Assembly: GCA_948470475.1 (NCBI GenBank)
Contig: OX419337.1
Location: forward strand, 34,332,984 to 34,396,983
Source of the DNA: Galaxea fascicularis
Lineage: Eukaryota > Cnidaria > Anthozoa > Scleractinia > Euphylliidae
Direction of reading: 5' to 3'
Length of the DNA stretch: 64,000 bases
Each line of letters opens with the position of its first letter. Position 1 is the stretch's first letter. Both the position numbers and the translations under genes were made by a program. The notes below the pieces were generated by a model, which saw only the letters and a program-made list of their open reading frames with translations, was not told the DNA's origin and did not search any database. Below are positions 53,220 to 64,000 of the stretch, piece by piece.

Positions 53220-56200
53220 CAAGAAAAATGGCAAAGCTTTGAGTACTTTTGAGCTATGTCACTTGCAATCTTACGTAGATAAGACCGCCTTTTGAAGTTA
53301 ACTTACTGACACAATTAAGGAGCAAATATACAATAATGTAACAAAGCCACTTACCATCTGAGTTGTACCCAATGTTAAAAACGAAGCAGTTTGAAAATAG
53401 AGAATCAATGATTAGAGTACAAATAAGTATCATTCATTTCATGTGACGCAAAGATAAACCAACACTTTAGAAATATTGACTAATTTATATTTCAGTCATA
53501 AAACTAAATCTGTTTGCTTCTCATCGTGTTTACCTAACCATGCTTTTACAACAATGCCTCACAATATCTTAGCTATCTTTTAAATTTGTAAACTAGCTGA
53601 TAAATTAGAAGCATGAAGATATTTTAAGCTATGTCACTTGCAACCTTCTGACGTAGATATGATTGCCTTTTCTAGTTAGTCTACTGACATAATTAAGAGG
53701 CAAATCTATAATAATGTAACAAACGCACTTACCACCTGATTTGTCCCCAATGTTGGAAACAAGCGAGTTGGAAAATAGAGAATCAATGATTAGAATACGA
53801 TTAAGTATCATTCATGTCATGTGATGCAAAGATAAGGCGAGACTTTTGAAATATTGACCAATTAATATTCATTACTGAATCTATTTGCTTGTCATCCTGT
53901 GTACCTAATCATGCGCTTTTTTACCACAACACGTCAGAATATCTTGAGTATCTTTTAACTTTGTAAAATAACCGATTATTGCGAGGCATGAATAGATGAC
54001 AAAGGCTTAAGTACATTTTAAGCTATGTCACTTGCAACCCTTGACGTAGATAAGAATGCCTTTTTTAGTTATTTTACTGACAAAATTACGGGGCAAATCT
54101 ATAATAATCAAACAAAGACACTTACAGCCTGATTTGTCCCCAATGTTAAAAACGAACGAGTTGGAAAATAGAGAATCAATGATTAGAATACAATTAAGTA
54201 TCGTTCATTTATTGTGACTCAAAAATAAGGCGAGACTTTTGAAATGTTGACTAATTTATAGTTACGAGTAAAACGTAACCGGTTTCCTTGTCATCGTGTT
54301 TACCTAAGCATGCTCTTTTTTACCACAATACGTCAGAATACCTTAGGTCTCTTTTAAAGTTGTATACTAACTGATAAATTAAAAACATAAAAAAACGGCA
54401 AAGGTTTGAGTAAACTTTAAGCTATATCAGTTGCAATGTTCTGAAGTAGAAAAGACCGACTTTTCTAGTTAGTTCACTGACACAATTAAGAGGCAAATCT
54501 GAAATAATGCTAGAAAAACACTTACAACCTGATTTGTCCCCAATGTTGGAGACGAACGCGTTGAAAAATAGAGAATCAATGATTAGAAAACAATTATCCT
54601 TTATATCATGTCACGAAGAGCTACGCCGAATCTTTTAAAATGGTGACTAATTCATATTTCATGAATAAATCTAAATCCGATTGCTTGTCATCCTTTCTAC
54701 CTAACCCTGCTCTCTTTTACCACAATACATCAGAAACTCTTTGCGATATTTCAAATTTGCAAACTAACTGATAAATTAGGAGCATAAATAAATGGCAAAG
54801 GTTTGAGTACATTTTAAGCTAATTCACTTGCAACTCTCTGACGTAGATATGATTGCTTTTTCTAGTTAGTTTACGGACACAATTAAGGGGCAAATCTATA
54901 ATAATGCAACAAAGACACTTACGATCTGAATTATCCCCAATGTTGGAAACGAAGGAGTTGGAAAATAGGGAATCAATGATTAGAATACGATTAAGTATCA
55001 TTCATTTCATGTGAAACAAAGACAAGTCGAATCTTTTGAAATGTTGACTACTTGATATTTCATGAATAAATGTAAATCTGTTTTCTTGTCATCGTTTTTA
55101 CCTAACCATGCTCTCTTTTACCACAATACATCAGAATATCTTAACGATCTTTCAAATTTGTAAACTAACTGATAGTTTAGGAGCATAAAGAAATGGCAAA
55201 GATTTGAGTGCATTTTAAGCTATGTCACTTCCAACCTTCAGACGTACAGAAGACTGCCTTTTCAAGTTAGTTTACTGACACAATAAGGGGAAACTCTATA
55301 ATAATTTAACAAAGGCACTTACCACCTGATTTGTCCCCAATGTTGGAAACGAACGGGTTGAAAAATGGAGAATCAATGATTAGAATACAATTAAGTATCA
55401 TTCATCTCATGTGATGCAAAGATAAGGCGAGACTTTTGAAATATTGACCAATTAATATTCATTACTAAAACTGAATCTATTTGCTTGTCATCCTGTTTAC
55501 CTAATCATGCGCTTTCTTACCACAACACGTCAGAATATCTTGAGTATCTCTTAATTTTGTAAAATAACTGATTATTGAGAGGCATGAATAGATGGCAAAA
55601 GCTTGAGTACATTTTAAGCTATGTCACTTGTAACCCTCTGACGTAGATAAGAATGCCTTTTTTAGTTATTTTACTGACAAAATTACGGGGCAAATCTATA
55701 ATAATCAAACGGGTTGAAAAATGGAGAATCAATGATTAGAATACAGTTAAGTATCATTCATCTCATGTGATGCAAAGATAAGGCGAGACTTTTGAAATAT
55801 TGACCAATTAATATTCATTACTAAAACTGAATCTATTTGCTTGTCATCCTGTTTACCTAATCATGCGCTTTCTTACCACAACACGTCAGAATATCTTGAG
55901 TATCTCTTAATTTTGTAAAATAACTGATTATTGAGAGGCATGAATAGATGGCAAAAGCTTGAGTACATTTTAAGCTATGTCACTTGTAACCCTCTGACGT
56001 AGATAAGAATGCCTTTTTTAGTTATTTTACTGACAAAATTACGGGGCAAATCTATAATAATCAAACAAAGACACTTACAACCTGATTTGTCCCCAATGTT
56101 AAAAACGAACGAGTTGAAAAATGGAGAATCAATGATTAGAATACAATTAAGTATCGTTCATTTCATGTGACGCAAAGACAAGGCGAGACTTTTAAAATGT

Positions 56201-59200
56201 TGACTAATTCATAGTTACGAGTAAAACGTAACCGGTTTCCTTGCCATCGTGTTTACTTAGCCAATCCCTTTTTTTACCACAATACGTCAGAATACCTTAG
56301 GTCTCTTTTAAAGTTGTATACTAACTGATAAATTAAAAGCATAAAAAACGGCAAAGGTTTGAGTAAACTTTAAGCTATATCCGTTGCAATGTTCTGAAGT
56401 AGAAAACACCGACGTTTCTAGTTAGTTCACTGACACAATTAAGAGGCAAATCTGAAATAATGCAAGAAAAGCACTTACAAACTGATTTGTCCCCAATGTT
56501 GGAAACGAACGCGTTGGAAAATAGAAAATCAATGATTAGAATACAATTAAGTATCCTTTATATAAATCCGTTTGCTTCTCATCCTTTTTACCTAGTTATG
56601 CTATCTTATACCACAATGCCTCACAATATCTTAGCTATCTTTTAAATTTGTAAGCTAACTGATAAATTAGGCGCATAAAGAAATGGCAAAGGTTTAAGTA
56701 CATTTTAAGCTATGTGACTTGCAACCTTCTGATATGATTGCTTTTTCTAGTTAGTTTACTGACACAATTAAGGGGCAAATCTATAATAATGTAACAAAGG
56801 CACTTACAACCTGATTTCTCCCCAATGTTGGAAACGAACGAGTTGAAAAGTAGACAATCAATGATTAGAATACGATTAATTATCATTCATTTCATGTGAC
56901 ACAAAGATAAGGCAAGTCTTTTGAAATGTCAACTAATTGTCATCCTTTTTACCTAACCATGCTATCTTTTACCACAATACATCACAATATCTTAGCGATC
57001 TTTTAAATTTGTAAAATAACTGAAAACTTAGGAGCGTAAAGAAATGGCAAAGATTTGGGTACATTTAAAGCTGTCACTTGCAACCTTCTGACGTAGATAA
57101 CACTCCCTTTTCTAGTTAGTTTACTGACACAATTAAGGGGCAAATCTATAACAATGTAGCAAAGGCACTTACCAACTGATTTGACCCCAATGTTGCAAAC
57201 GAACGAGTTGGAAGATAGAGAATTAATTATTAGAATACAATGAAATCTCATTCATTTCAAGTGACGCAAAGATAAGGCGAGACTTTTGAAATATTCAGTA
57301 ATTTATATTCAGGACTAAAACGTAACCAGTTTCCTTATCATCGTGTTTACTTAAAGATGCTCTTGTTTTTACAATACGTCAGAATATCTTACTTATCTTT
57401 TAAATTTGTAAACTAACTGATAAAACAGAAGCATAAAGTAATGGCAAAGATTTGAATACATCTTAAGCTATGTCACTTGCAACTCTCTGACGTAGATAAG
57501 ACTCCCTTTTCTAGTTAGTTTACTGACACATTTAAGGGGCAAATCTATAACAATGTAGCAAAGGCACTTACCAACTGATTTGACCCCAATGTTGGAAACG
57601 AACGAGTTGGAAGATAGAGAATTAATTATTAGAATACAATGAAATCTCATTCATTTCAAGTGACGCAAAGATAAGGCGAGACTTTTGAAATATTCAGTAA
57701 TTTATATTCACGACTAAAACGTAACCTTTTTCCTTATCATCGTGTTTACTTAACCATGCTCTTTTTTTTTACGATACGTCAGAATATCTTACGTATCTTT
57801 TGAATTTGTAAACTAACTGGTAACTTAGGAGCATGAAGAAATGGCAAAGGTTTGATACACTTTAAGCTACGTCACTTGCAACCTTCTGACGCAGATAAGA
57901 CTGCCTTTTCTAATTAGTGTACGGACACAATTAAGGGGCAAATCTATAACAATGTAGCAAAGGCACTTACCAGCTGATTTGTGCACAATGTTGGAAAAGA
58001 ACGAGTTCAAAGATAGAGAATTAATTATTAGAATACAATGAAATCTTATTCATTTCATGTGACGCAAAGGTAAGGCGAGACTTTTGAAATATTCAGTAAT
58101 TTATATTCATGACTAAAACGTGACCAGTTTCCTTATTATCGTGTTTACTTAACCATGCTCTTTTTTTTTTTACAATACATCAGAATATCTTAGGGATCTT
58201 TTAAATTTGTAAAATAACTGATAAATTAGGCGCATAAAGAAATGGCAAAGGTTTAAGTACATTTTAAGCTATGTGACTTGCAACCCTCTGACGTAGATAT
58301 GATTGCTTTTTCTAGTTAGTTAACGGACACAATTAAGGGGCAAATCTATAATAATGCAACAAAGACACTTACAACCTGAATTGTCCCCTATGTTGGAAAC
58401 GAACGAGTTGGAAAGTAGACAATCCATGATTAGAATACGATTAATTATCATTCATTTCATGTGACACAAAGATAAGGCAAATCTTTTGAAATGTCAACTA
58501 ATTGTCATCCTTTTTACCTAACCATGCTATCTTTTACCACAATACATCACAATATCTTAGCGATCTTTTAAATTTGTAAACTAACTGAAAACTTAGGAGC
58601 GTAAAGAAATGGCAAAGATTTGGGTACATTTTAAGCTATGTCACTTGGAACTCTCTGACGTAGATAAGACTCCCCTTTCTAGTTAGTTTACTGACACAAT
58701 TAAGGGGCAAATCTATAACAATGTAACAAAGGCACTTACGCTCTGATTTGTCCCCAATGTTGGAAACGAACGAGTTGGAAGATAGAGAATTAATTATTAG
58801 AATACAATGAAATCTCATTCATTTCAAGTGACGCAAAGATAAGGCGAGACTTTTGAAATATTCAGTAATTTATATTCTCGACTAAAACGTAACCTTTTTC
58901 CTTATCATCGTGTTTACTTAACCATGCTCTTTTTTTTTACGATATGTCAGAATATCTTACGTATCTTTTGAATTTGTAAACTAACTGGTAACTTAGGAGC
59001 ATGAAGAAATGGCAAAGGTTTGATACACTTTAAGCTATGTCACTTGCAACCTTCTGACGCAGATAAGACTGCCTTTTCTAATTAGTGTACGGACACAATT
59101 AAGGGGCAAGTCTATAACAATGTAACAAAGACACTTACCAGCTGATTTGTCCACAATGTTGGAAAAGAACAAGTTGGAAGATAGAGAATTAATTATTAGA

Positions 59201-61492
59201 ATACAATGAAATCTCATTCATTTTATGTGACGCAAAGGTAAGGCGAGACTTTTGAAATATTCAGTAATTTATATTCACGACTAAAACGTAACCTTTTTCC
59301 TTATCATCGTGTCTACTTAACCATGCTCTTTTTTTTTACGATAGGTCAGAATATCTTACGTATCTTTTGAATTTGTAAACTAACTGGTAACTTAGGAGCA
59401 TGACGAAATGGCAAAGGTTTGATACACTTTAAGCTATGTCACTTGCAACCTTCTGACGCAGATAAGACTGCCTTTTCTAATTAGTGTACGGACACAATAA
59501 GGGGCAAGTCTATAACAATGTAACAAAGACACTTACCAGCTGATTTGTCCACAATGTTGGAAAAGAACAAGTTGGAAGATAGAGAATTAATTATTAGAAT
59601 ACAATGAAATCTCATTCATTTTATGTGACGCAAAGGTAAGGCGAGACTTCTGAAATATTCAGTAATTTATATATTCACGACTAAAACGTAACCTTTTTCC
59701 TTATCATCGTGTTTACTTAACCATGCTCTTTTTTTTTACGATAGGTCAGAATATCTTACGTATCTTTTGAATTTGTAAACTAACTGGTAACTTAGGAGCA
59801 TGACGAAATGGCAAAGGTTTGATACACTGTAAGCTATGTCACTTGCAACCTTCTGACGCAGATAAGACTGCCTTTTCTAATTAGTGTACGGACACAATTA
59901 AGGGGCAAATCTATAACAATGTAACAAAGGCACTTACCAGCTGATTTGACCCCAATGTAAAAGTAACCTGTTTGCTTATCATCATGTTTACCTAACCATG
60001 CTCTTTTTTTTTTACAATACACCAGAATATCTTAGGGATCTTTTAAATTTGTAAAATAACTGATAAATTAGGAGCATGAAGAAATGGCAAAGGTTTGCGT
60101 ACACTTTAAGCTATGTCACTTGCAACTTACTGACGTTGATGTGACTGCCCTTTCTAGTTAGTTTACTGACACAATTAAGGGGCAAATCTATAACAATGTA
60201 ACAAAGGCACTTACCATCTGATTTGTCCACAATGTTGGAAAAGAACGAGTTCAAAGATAGAGAATTAATTATTAGAATAGAATGAAATCTTACTCATTTC
60301 ATGTGACGCAAAGGTAAGGCGAGACTTTTGAAATATTCAGTAATTTATATTCATGACTAAAACGTGACCAGTTTCCTTATTATCGAGTTTACTTAACCAT
60401 GCTCTTTTTTTTTACAATACATCAGAATATCTTAGGGATCTTTTAAATTTGTGAAATAACTGATAAATTAGGAGCATTAAGAAATGACAAAGGTTTGAGT
60501 AGACTTAAAGCTATGTCACTTGCAACCTTCTGACGTTGATATGACTGGTTTTTTTCAGTTAGTTTACTGACACAATTAAGGGGCAAATCTATAACAATGC
60601 AACAAAGACACTTACACTCTGATTTGTCCCCAATGTTGGAAACGAACGAGTTGAAAAATAGAGAAGCAATGATTAGAATACAATGAAGTCTCATTCATTT
60701 CATGTGACGCAAAGATAAGGCGAGACTTCTGAAATATTCAATAATTTATATTCACGACTAAAACGTAACCTGTTTGCTTACCATCGTGTTTACCTTACCA
60801 TGCTTTTTTCTTTTTTACGTCAGAATATCTTGGGGATCTTTTAAATTTGTAAAATAACTGATAAATTAGGAGCATGAAGAAATGGCAAAGGTTTGAGTAC
60901 ATTTTAAGCTATGTCACTTGCAGCCTTCTGACGCAGATAAGACTTCCTTTTCTTGTTAATTTACTGACACAATTAAAAGGCAAAGCTACAATAATGTAAC
61001 AAAGGCAGTTACATCCTGATTTTTCACCAAGTCTCATTCATTTCATGTGACGCAAAGATAAGGTAAGACTTTTTAAATATTCACTAATTTATATTCACGA
61101 CTAAAAACGCCGGTAACCTGTTTGCTTGTCATCGTGTTTACCTTACCATGCTCCTGTTTTCGATAATGCATCACAATATCTTAGTTATCTTTTAAATTTG
61201 TAAACTAAGTGATAAGTCAGGAGCATAAAGAAATGGCAAAGGTTTGAGTACATTTTAAGTTATGTCACTTGCAACCTTCTTACGTAGATAAGACTGCCTT
61301 TTCTAGTTAGTTTACTGACACAATTAAGAAGCAAATCTATAACAATGTAACAAAGGCACTTACCACCTGATTTGTCCCCAATGTTGGATACGAACAATTT
61401 GGAAAAGAGAGAATCAATGATTAGAATACAATTAAGTATCATTCATTTCATATCATATCACGCAAAGATAAGACGATACTTTTGAAATATTG
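53220..61492. repeat. Satellite, ~400-bp unit, right block
   Basis: About twenty tandem copies of 340-400 bp, marked by ggcaaaggtttgag at roughly 400-bp steps. Copies here are more varied than on the left, with internal deletions (for example 56530-56570 and 59957) and a ~350-bp recent duplication (55330-55680 versus 55710-56040). Some neighbouring copies (57440-59830) are nearly identical. No protein gene is credible, though a ~60-codon minus-strand frame recurs in many copies. Confidence 0.9.
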
Positions 61493-61881
61493 TCTGTTTC
61501 GGCCTTCTGGGCCTCATCAGTGCAGTGCTGATGCTAGGACGAAGGTAAGGCTATATAGCCATCCCAAATGATACCACACTTGTGGTACCATTTAGTCATG
61601 CCAGAGGGCTCAAACTGGTAAAACCATTGAGCGATGCGCAGTGCATTAGCAATGACTCATCCCGGTAGAGTGCTCATATGTATATATATACTCACTAACT
61701 GATTTATCAGCCTCGTTGCCAGCGGGGTTGTCCTGATAGTGTAGTGGTCATCACACCCAACTAGCGATCAGGGGGACGTGGGTTCAAATCCCGCTCAGGG
61801 CAATTACAGTTTTTCAATTACTCCAGAAGTTGTCCAGTGTTGGGTTTCCTTCACTTTCTATATATATATATCTCAGCCAAG
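61493..61881. mobile_element. SINE-like insertion with tRNA-like segment
   Basis: A ~390-bp insert in the satellite, flanked by acttttgaaatattg (61478-61492) and acttttgaaaaattg (61882-61896), a 15-bp duplication with one mismatch. It starts tctgtttcggccttctgggc and has (TA)n tracts at 61676-61690 and 61859-61872. Long duplications point to LINE-mediated retroposition. The tRNA-like part is in the middle, so the insert may be two SINEs, one inside the other. Confidence 0.65.
61730..61804 (+). other. tRNA-like sequence in SINE
   Basis: gtcctgatagtgtagtggtc (box A-like) and gggttcaaatccc (box B). The 5' tgtcctga pairs over eight positions with the 3' tcagggca. The anticodon arm does not close into a 7-base loop, so it is a tRNA-derived pseudogene or SINE head rather than a working tRNA. 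Confidence 0.6.
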
Positions 61882-62950
61882 ACTTTTGAAAAATTGACTA
61901 ATTCATATTCATTAATGAAACTGGATCTGTTTGCTTGTCATCCTATTTACCTAATCATGCTCTTTTTACCACAATACATCAGAATATCTTAGGGATCTTT
62001 TAAATTTGTTAAAATAACTGATCAATGAGGGGCATGAATAGATGGCGAAGGTGTGAGTACATTTTAAGCTATGTCAGTTGCAACCCCCTGACGTAGATAA
62101 GAATGTCTTTTTTAGTTATTTTACTGACATAATTAAGGGGGAAATCTTTAATAATGCAACAAAGACACTTACAACCTGATTTGTCCCCAATGTTGGAAAC
62201 GAACGAGTCGGAGAATAGAGAATCAATGATTAGAATACAATTAAGTATTCATTTCTTGTGACGCAAAGATAAGGCGAGACTTTTGAAATATTGACTAATT
62301 TATATTCACAAGTAAAACGTAAGCTGTTTTACCACAATGCATCAGAATATCTTAGGGATCTTTTAAATTTGTAAAATAAGTCATAAATTAGAAGAAATGG
62401 CAAAGGTCTGAGCAAATTTTAAGCTATGTCACTTGCAACCTTCTGACGTAGATAAGACTGCCTTTTCTAGTTAGTTTACTAACACAATTAAGGGGCAAAT
62501 CTATAATACTGTAACAGAGGCACTTGTGACCTGATTTGTTCCCAATGTTGGAAACAAACGAGTCGGAGAATAGAGAATCAATGATTAGAATACAATTAAG
62601 TATCATTCATTTCTTGTGACGCAAAGGTAAGGCGAGACTTTTGAAATATTGACTAATTTATATTTACAAGTAAAACGTAAGCTGTTTGCTTGTCATCGTG
62701 TTTACCTAACCATGCTCTATTTTACCACAATACATCAGAATATCTTAGGGCTCTTTTAAATTTGTAAAATAACTGATAAATTTGTCCGCAATGTTGGAAG
62801 CGAACGAGTTGGAAAATAGAGAATTAATGATTATAATACGATTACGTATTATTCATTTTATGTAACGCAAAGGTAAGGGGAGACTTTCAGTAATTCATAT
62901 GCGTGAGTCAAACTAAATCTCTTTGCTTGCCATCCTGTATACCTAACCAT
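61882..62950. repeat. Satellite, ~400-bp unit, last copies
   Basis: About three degraded copies, ending near cctgtatacctaaccattt at 62950. The final copy resembles the 510-bp variant more than the others do (gagactttcagtaattcat, cttgccatcctgtatacc). Confidence 0.85.
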
Positions 62951-63108
62951 TTAACAGAGTTTTACCCGTTTCCAAGGAGAAAGATGTCAAGGTAGCAGTG
63001 AAAGACTAAACGGCGTCGTACGGGTTTTGTGAATGACTCCGACATCTGCAGTGTTTCAGAGAAAGAGCTGTTCCCCATGAGCAGTGATTTGGTTTCTGAG
63101 GTGTGAGT
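62950..63108. other. Unassigned single-copy stretch
   Basis: A 36-codon frame reads KTKRRRTGFVNDSDICSVSE and then KELFPMSSDLVSEV before a stop. It has no start codon and could be chance or an exon fragment. Nothing else is visible. Confidence 0.3.
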
Positions 63109-63262
63109 GGCTTTATAGCTCAGTTGGTCAGAGCATCAAGAGCATCGCACCGGCATCACGCAGTCACGGGTTCAAACCCCGTTGAAGTCCTGAAGTTTTT
63201 AGGCTGATTTACGCTATTGCATAGATTGCGTTCACAACTTTGAGGATCATTATTCATTTCAC
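63109..63262 (+). mobile_element. tRNA-derived SINE
   Basis: The head ggctttatagctcagttggt contains box A (tagctcagttgg), and gggttcaaaccccgttgaag contains box B (ggttcaaaccc). A 9-bp duplication (agagcatcaagagcatc) distorts the D-arm. The body continues ttacgctattgcatagattg and cgttcacaactttgaggatc. This is the layout of a tRNA-headed SINE. Its 3' end is not sharply defined. Confidence 0.7.
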
Positions 63263-63690
63263 ACATTGGTTCGGAGCACACTCGACTGGTCAGAATGCAG
63301 TTATTTACAGTTTAATACATTTAACGAAAGCAACGAACGGAACGAAAAAAATCAATCTCTTTTCAATATTTCACCGATATATGTCACACGTGAGAATGGA
63401 ATCTTTGGGAGCGTTTTTTTGGGAAAATCCAAATCCGGATTTCTGAATCCAAAAACGGATTTTCTGTTTGTTTGGCGAAATGCAAAAACGAATCATGAAT
63501 CGATAAAATCCACCCTCCGAGTGGATTCTTCATATCAAATCTAAATCCGGATTTTTGAGATTCACCATTTGAGCGTTTTTTATGGAAGGTATTCCAAAAA
63601 AGTATTTGACAAATGGCTACCGTACAAAAATGGTAGACAACAGTTGCCGTACGTGACGTTCTAACCGAACCGTCTTACTCGTGTCATTTT
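63263..63690. other. Intergenic sequence with short inverted motifs
   Basis: Contains repeated aaatccggatttctgaatcc-type motifs (63436-63470 and 63540-63560) that are partly palindromic and look like a degraded dispersed repeat. Open frames here have no family resemblance, so no gene is called. Confidence 0.45.
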
Positions 63691-63830
63691 AATAGGGAGC
63701 TTAAGCAACCACGACGACTACCGGAAGTAACGTAAACGTCACTACGGAAGCGCGAACCAAGAATTCCGTCGTCGTCTTGTCGTCGACGACTTGAGAAGGT
63801 GCGTGTTTATTGTCGTTTTTTGACAGTCTA
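63690..63830 (+). promoter_or_regulatory. Possible host promoter
   Basis: CpG-rich, with accggaagtaac (an ETS-type core), acgtaaacgtcac, and a gtcgtcgtcttgtcgtcgacgac block. The shift in composition, together with a candidate start codon downstream, suggests a promoter and 5' UTR. It could equally be another dispersed repeat. Confidence 0.35.
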
Positions 63831-63947
63831 TGGCCGTTTGGGGTTTTTATTCTCTTCTTTGGTTGATTTAAACCTCCCTGTTCAGTTTTCTTAACAGATT
63901 TTAAAATTTTAAACCCGACTAATTCATTTCCTCCCTCCGCACAACAG

Positions 63948-63976
63948 ATGTCAAGTCAAGCGGTGGAAGCGACCAC
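63948..63976 (+). CDS. Possible first coding exon of a host gene
   Basis: ATG followed by nine full codons (MSSQAVEATT when the last is completed by the next exon), then the donor-like GTAAGC at 63977. The ATG is preceded by a pyrimidine-rich stretch and acaacag, which could be a 3' splice site or simply 5' UTR. Without splicing, a stop follows at once. Too short to name. Confidence 0.3.
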
Positions 63977-64000
63977 GTAAGCTTAAGTTGATTTAAGTAT

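Noticed and set aside
61730..61804. Functional tRNA gene
   Set aside because: Acceptor pairing and box B are good, but the anticodon arm does not fold normally and it sits inside a SINE-like insertion.
63109..63190. Functional tRNA gene
   Set aside because: A 9-bp duplication in the D-arm, a mismatched acceptor stem and a SINE-type body downstream.
63266..63544. 92-codon frame near the right end
   Set aside because: It spans a degraded repeat with palindromic aaatccggattt motifs and shows no domain.

Overview
The window is eukaryotic repetitive DNA, almost certainly from an invertebrate. The mix of Polintons, a BEL/Pao element, Tx1-, L2/CR1- and RTE-like LINEs, a Penelope-like element and tRNA-derived SINEs fits an anthozoan cnidarian such as a stony coral. 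That assignment is inference, because no conserved host gene is present to test it. The only hint of a host gene is a possible promoter plus a 10-codon first exon at the extreme right edge.

The ground layer is a tandem satellite with a unit of about 400 bp (2600-3114, 21712-23369, 25634-30101, 53220-61492, 61882-62950), with a related 510-bp unit at the left end (124-2600). All other elements between 3115 and 62950 look like successive insertions into this array, and many can be bounded to the base by target-site duplications.

Polinton A (3115-21711) has canonical AGT...ACT ends but keeps only a broken DNA polymerase B gene. A Tx1/L1-like LINE went into it, and a BEL/Pao retrotransposon (7294-14625) then went into the LINE. 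The BEL element has LTRs that look identical and one open 2171-codon gag-pol frame, so it is the youngest and most intact element here. An L2/CR1-like LINE sits inside the polymerase gene. A Penelope-like element (23370-25633) lies in the satellite to the right.

Polinton B (30102-53219) has ~90-bp terminal inverted repeats and a 6-bp CAAGAA target duplication. Its right half (41.9-53.2 kb) is a virus-like, GC-rich cassette: PolB, integrase, packaging ATPase, candidate major capsid protein, coiled-coil/membrane protein, a repeat-bearing protein, a large candidate structural protein, a candidate penton and a small membrane protein. Several of these genes carry frameshifts. Its left half (30.2-41.9 kb) does not look like the same element. 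It holds an AT-rich second integrase gene with a phospholipase-A2-like region. A 7.3-kb block of tandem repeats with tRNA-like modules interrupts that gene precisely and in frame, and an RTE-like LINE with a 13-bp target duplication interrupts it again. Polinton B is therefore a chimera or a nest.

Polinton genes normally cooperate in self-synthesis (PolB, integrase) and probably virion formation (ATPase, capsid, penton). Here PolB and both integrases are visibly broken, so the element could move only with proteins supplied from elsewhere. The ATPase, the candidate penton and the 183-aa membrane protein remain open frames.
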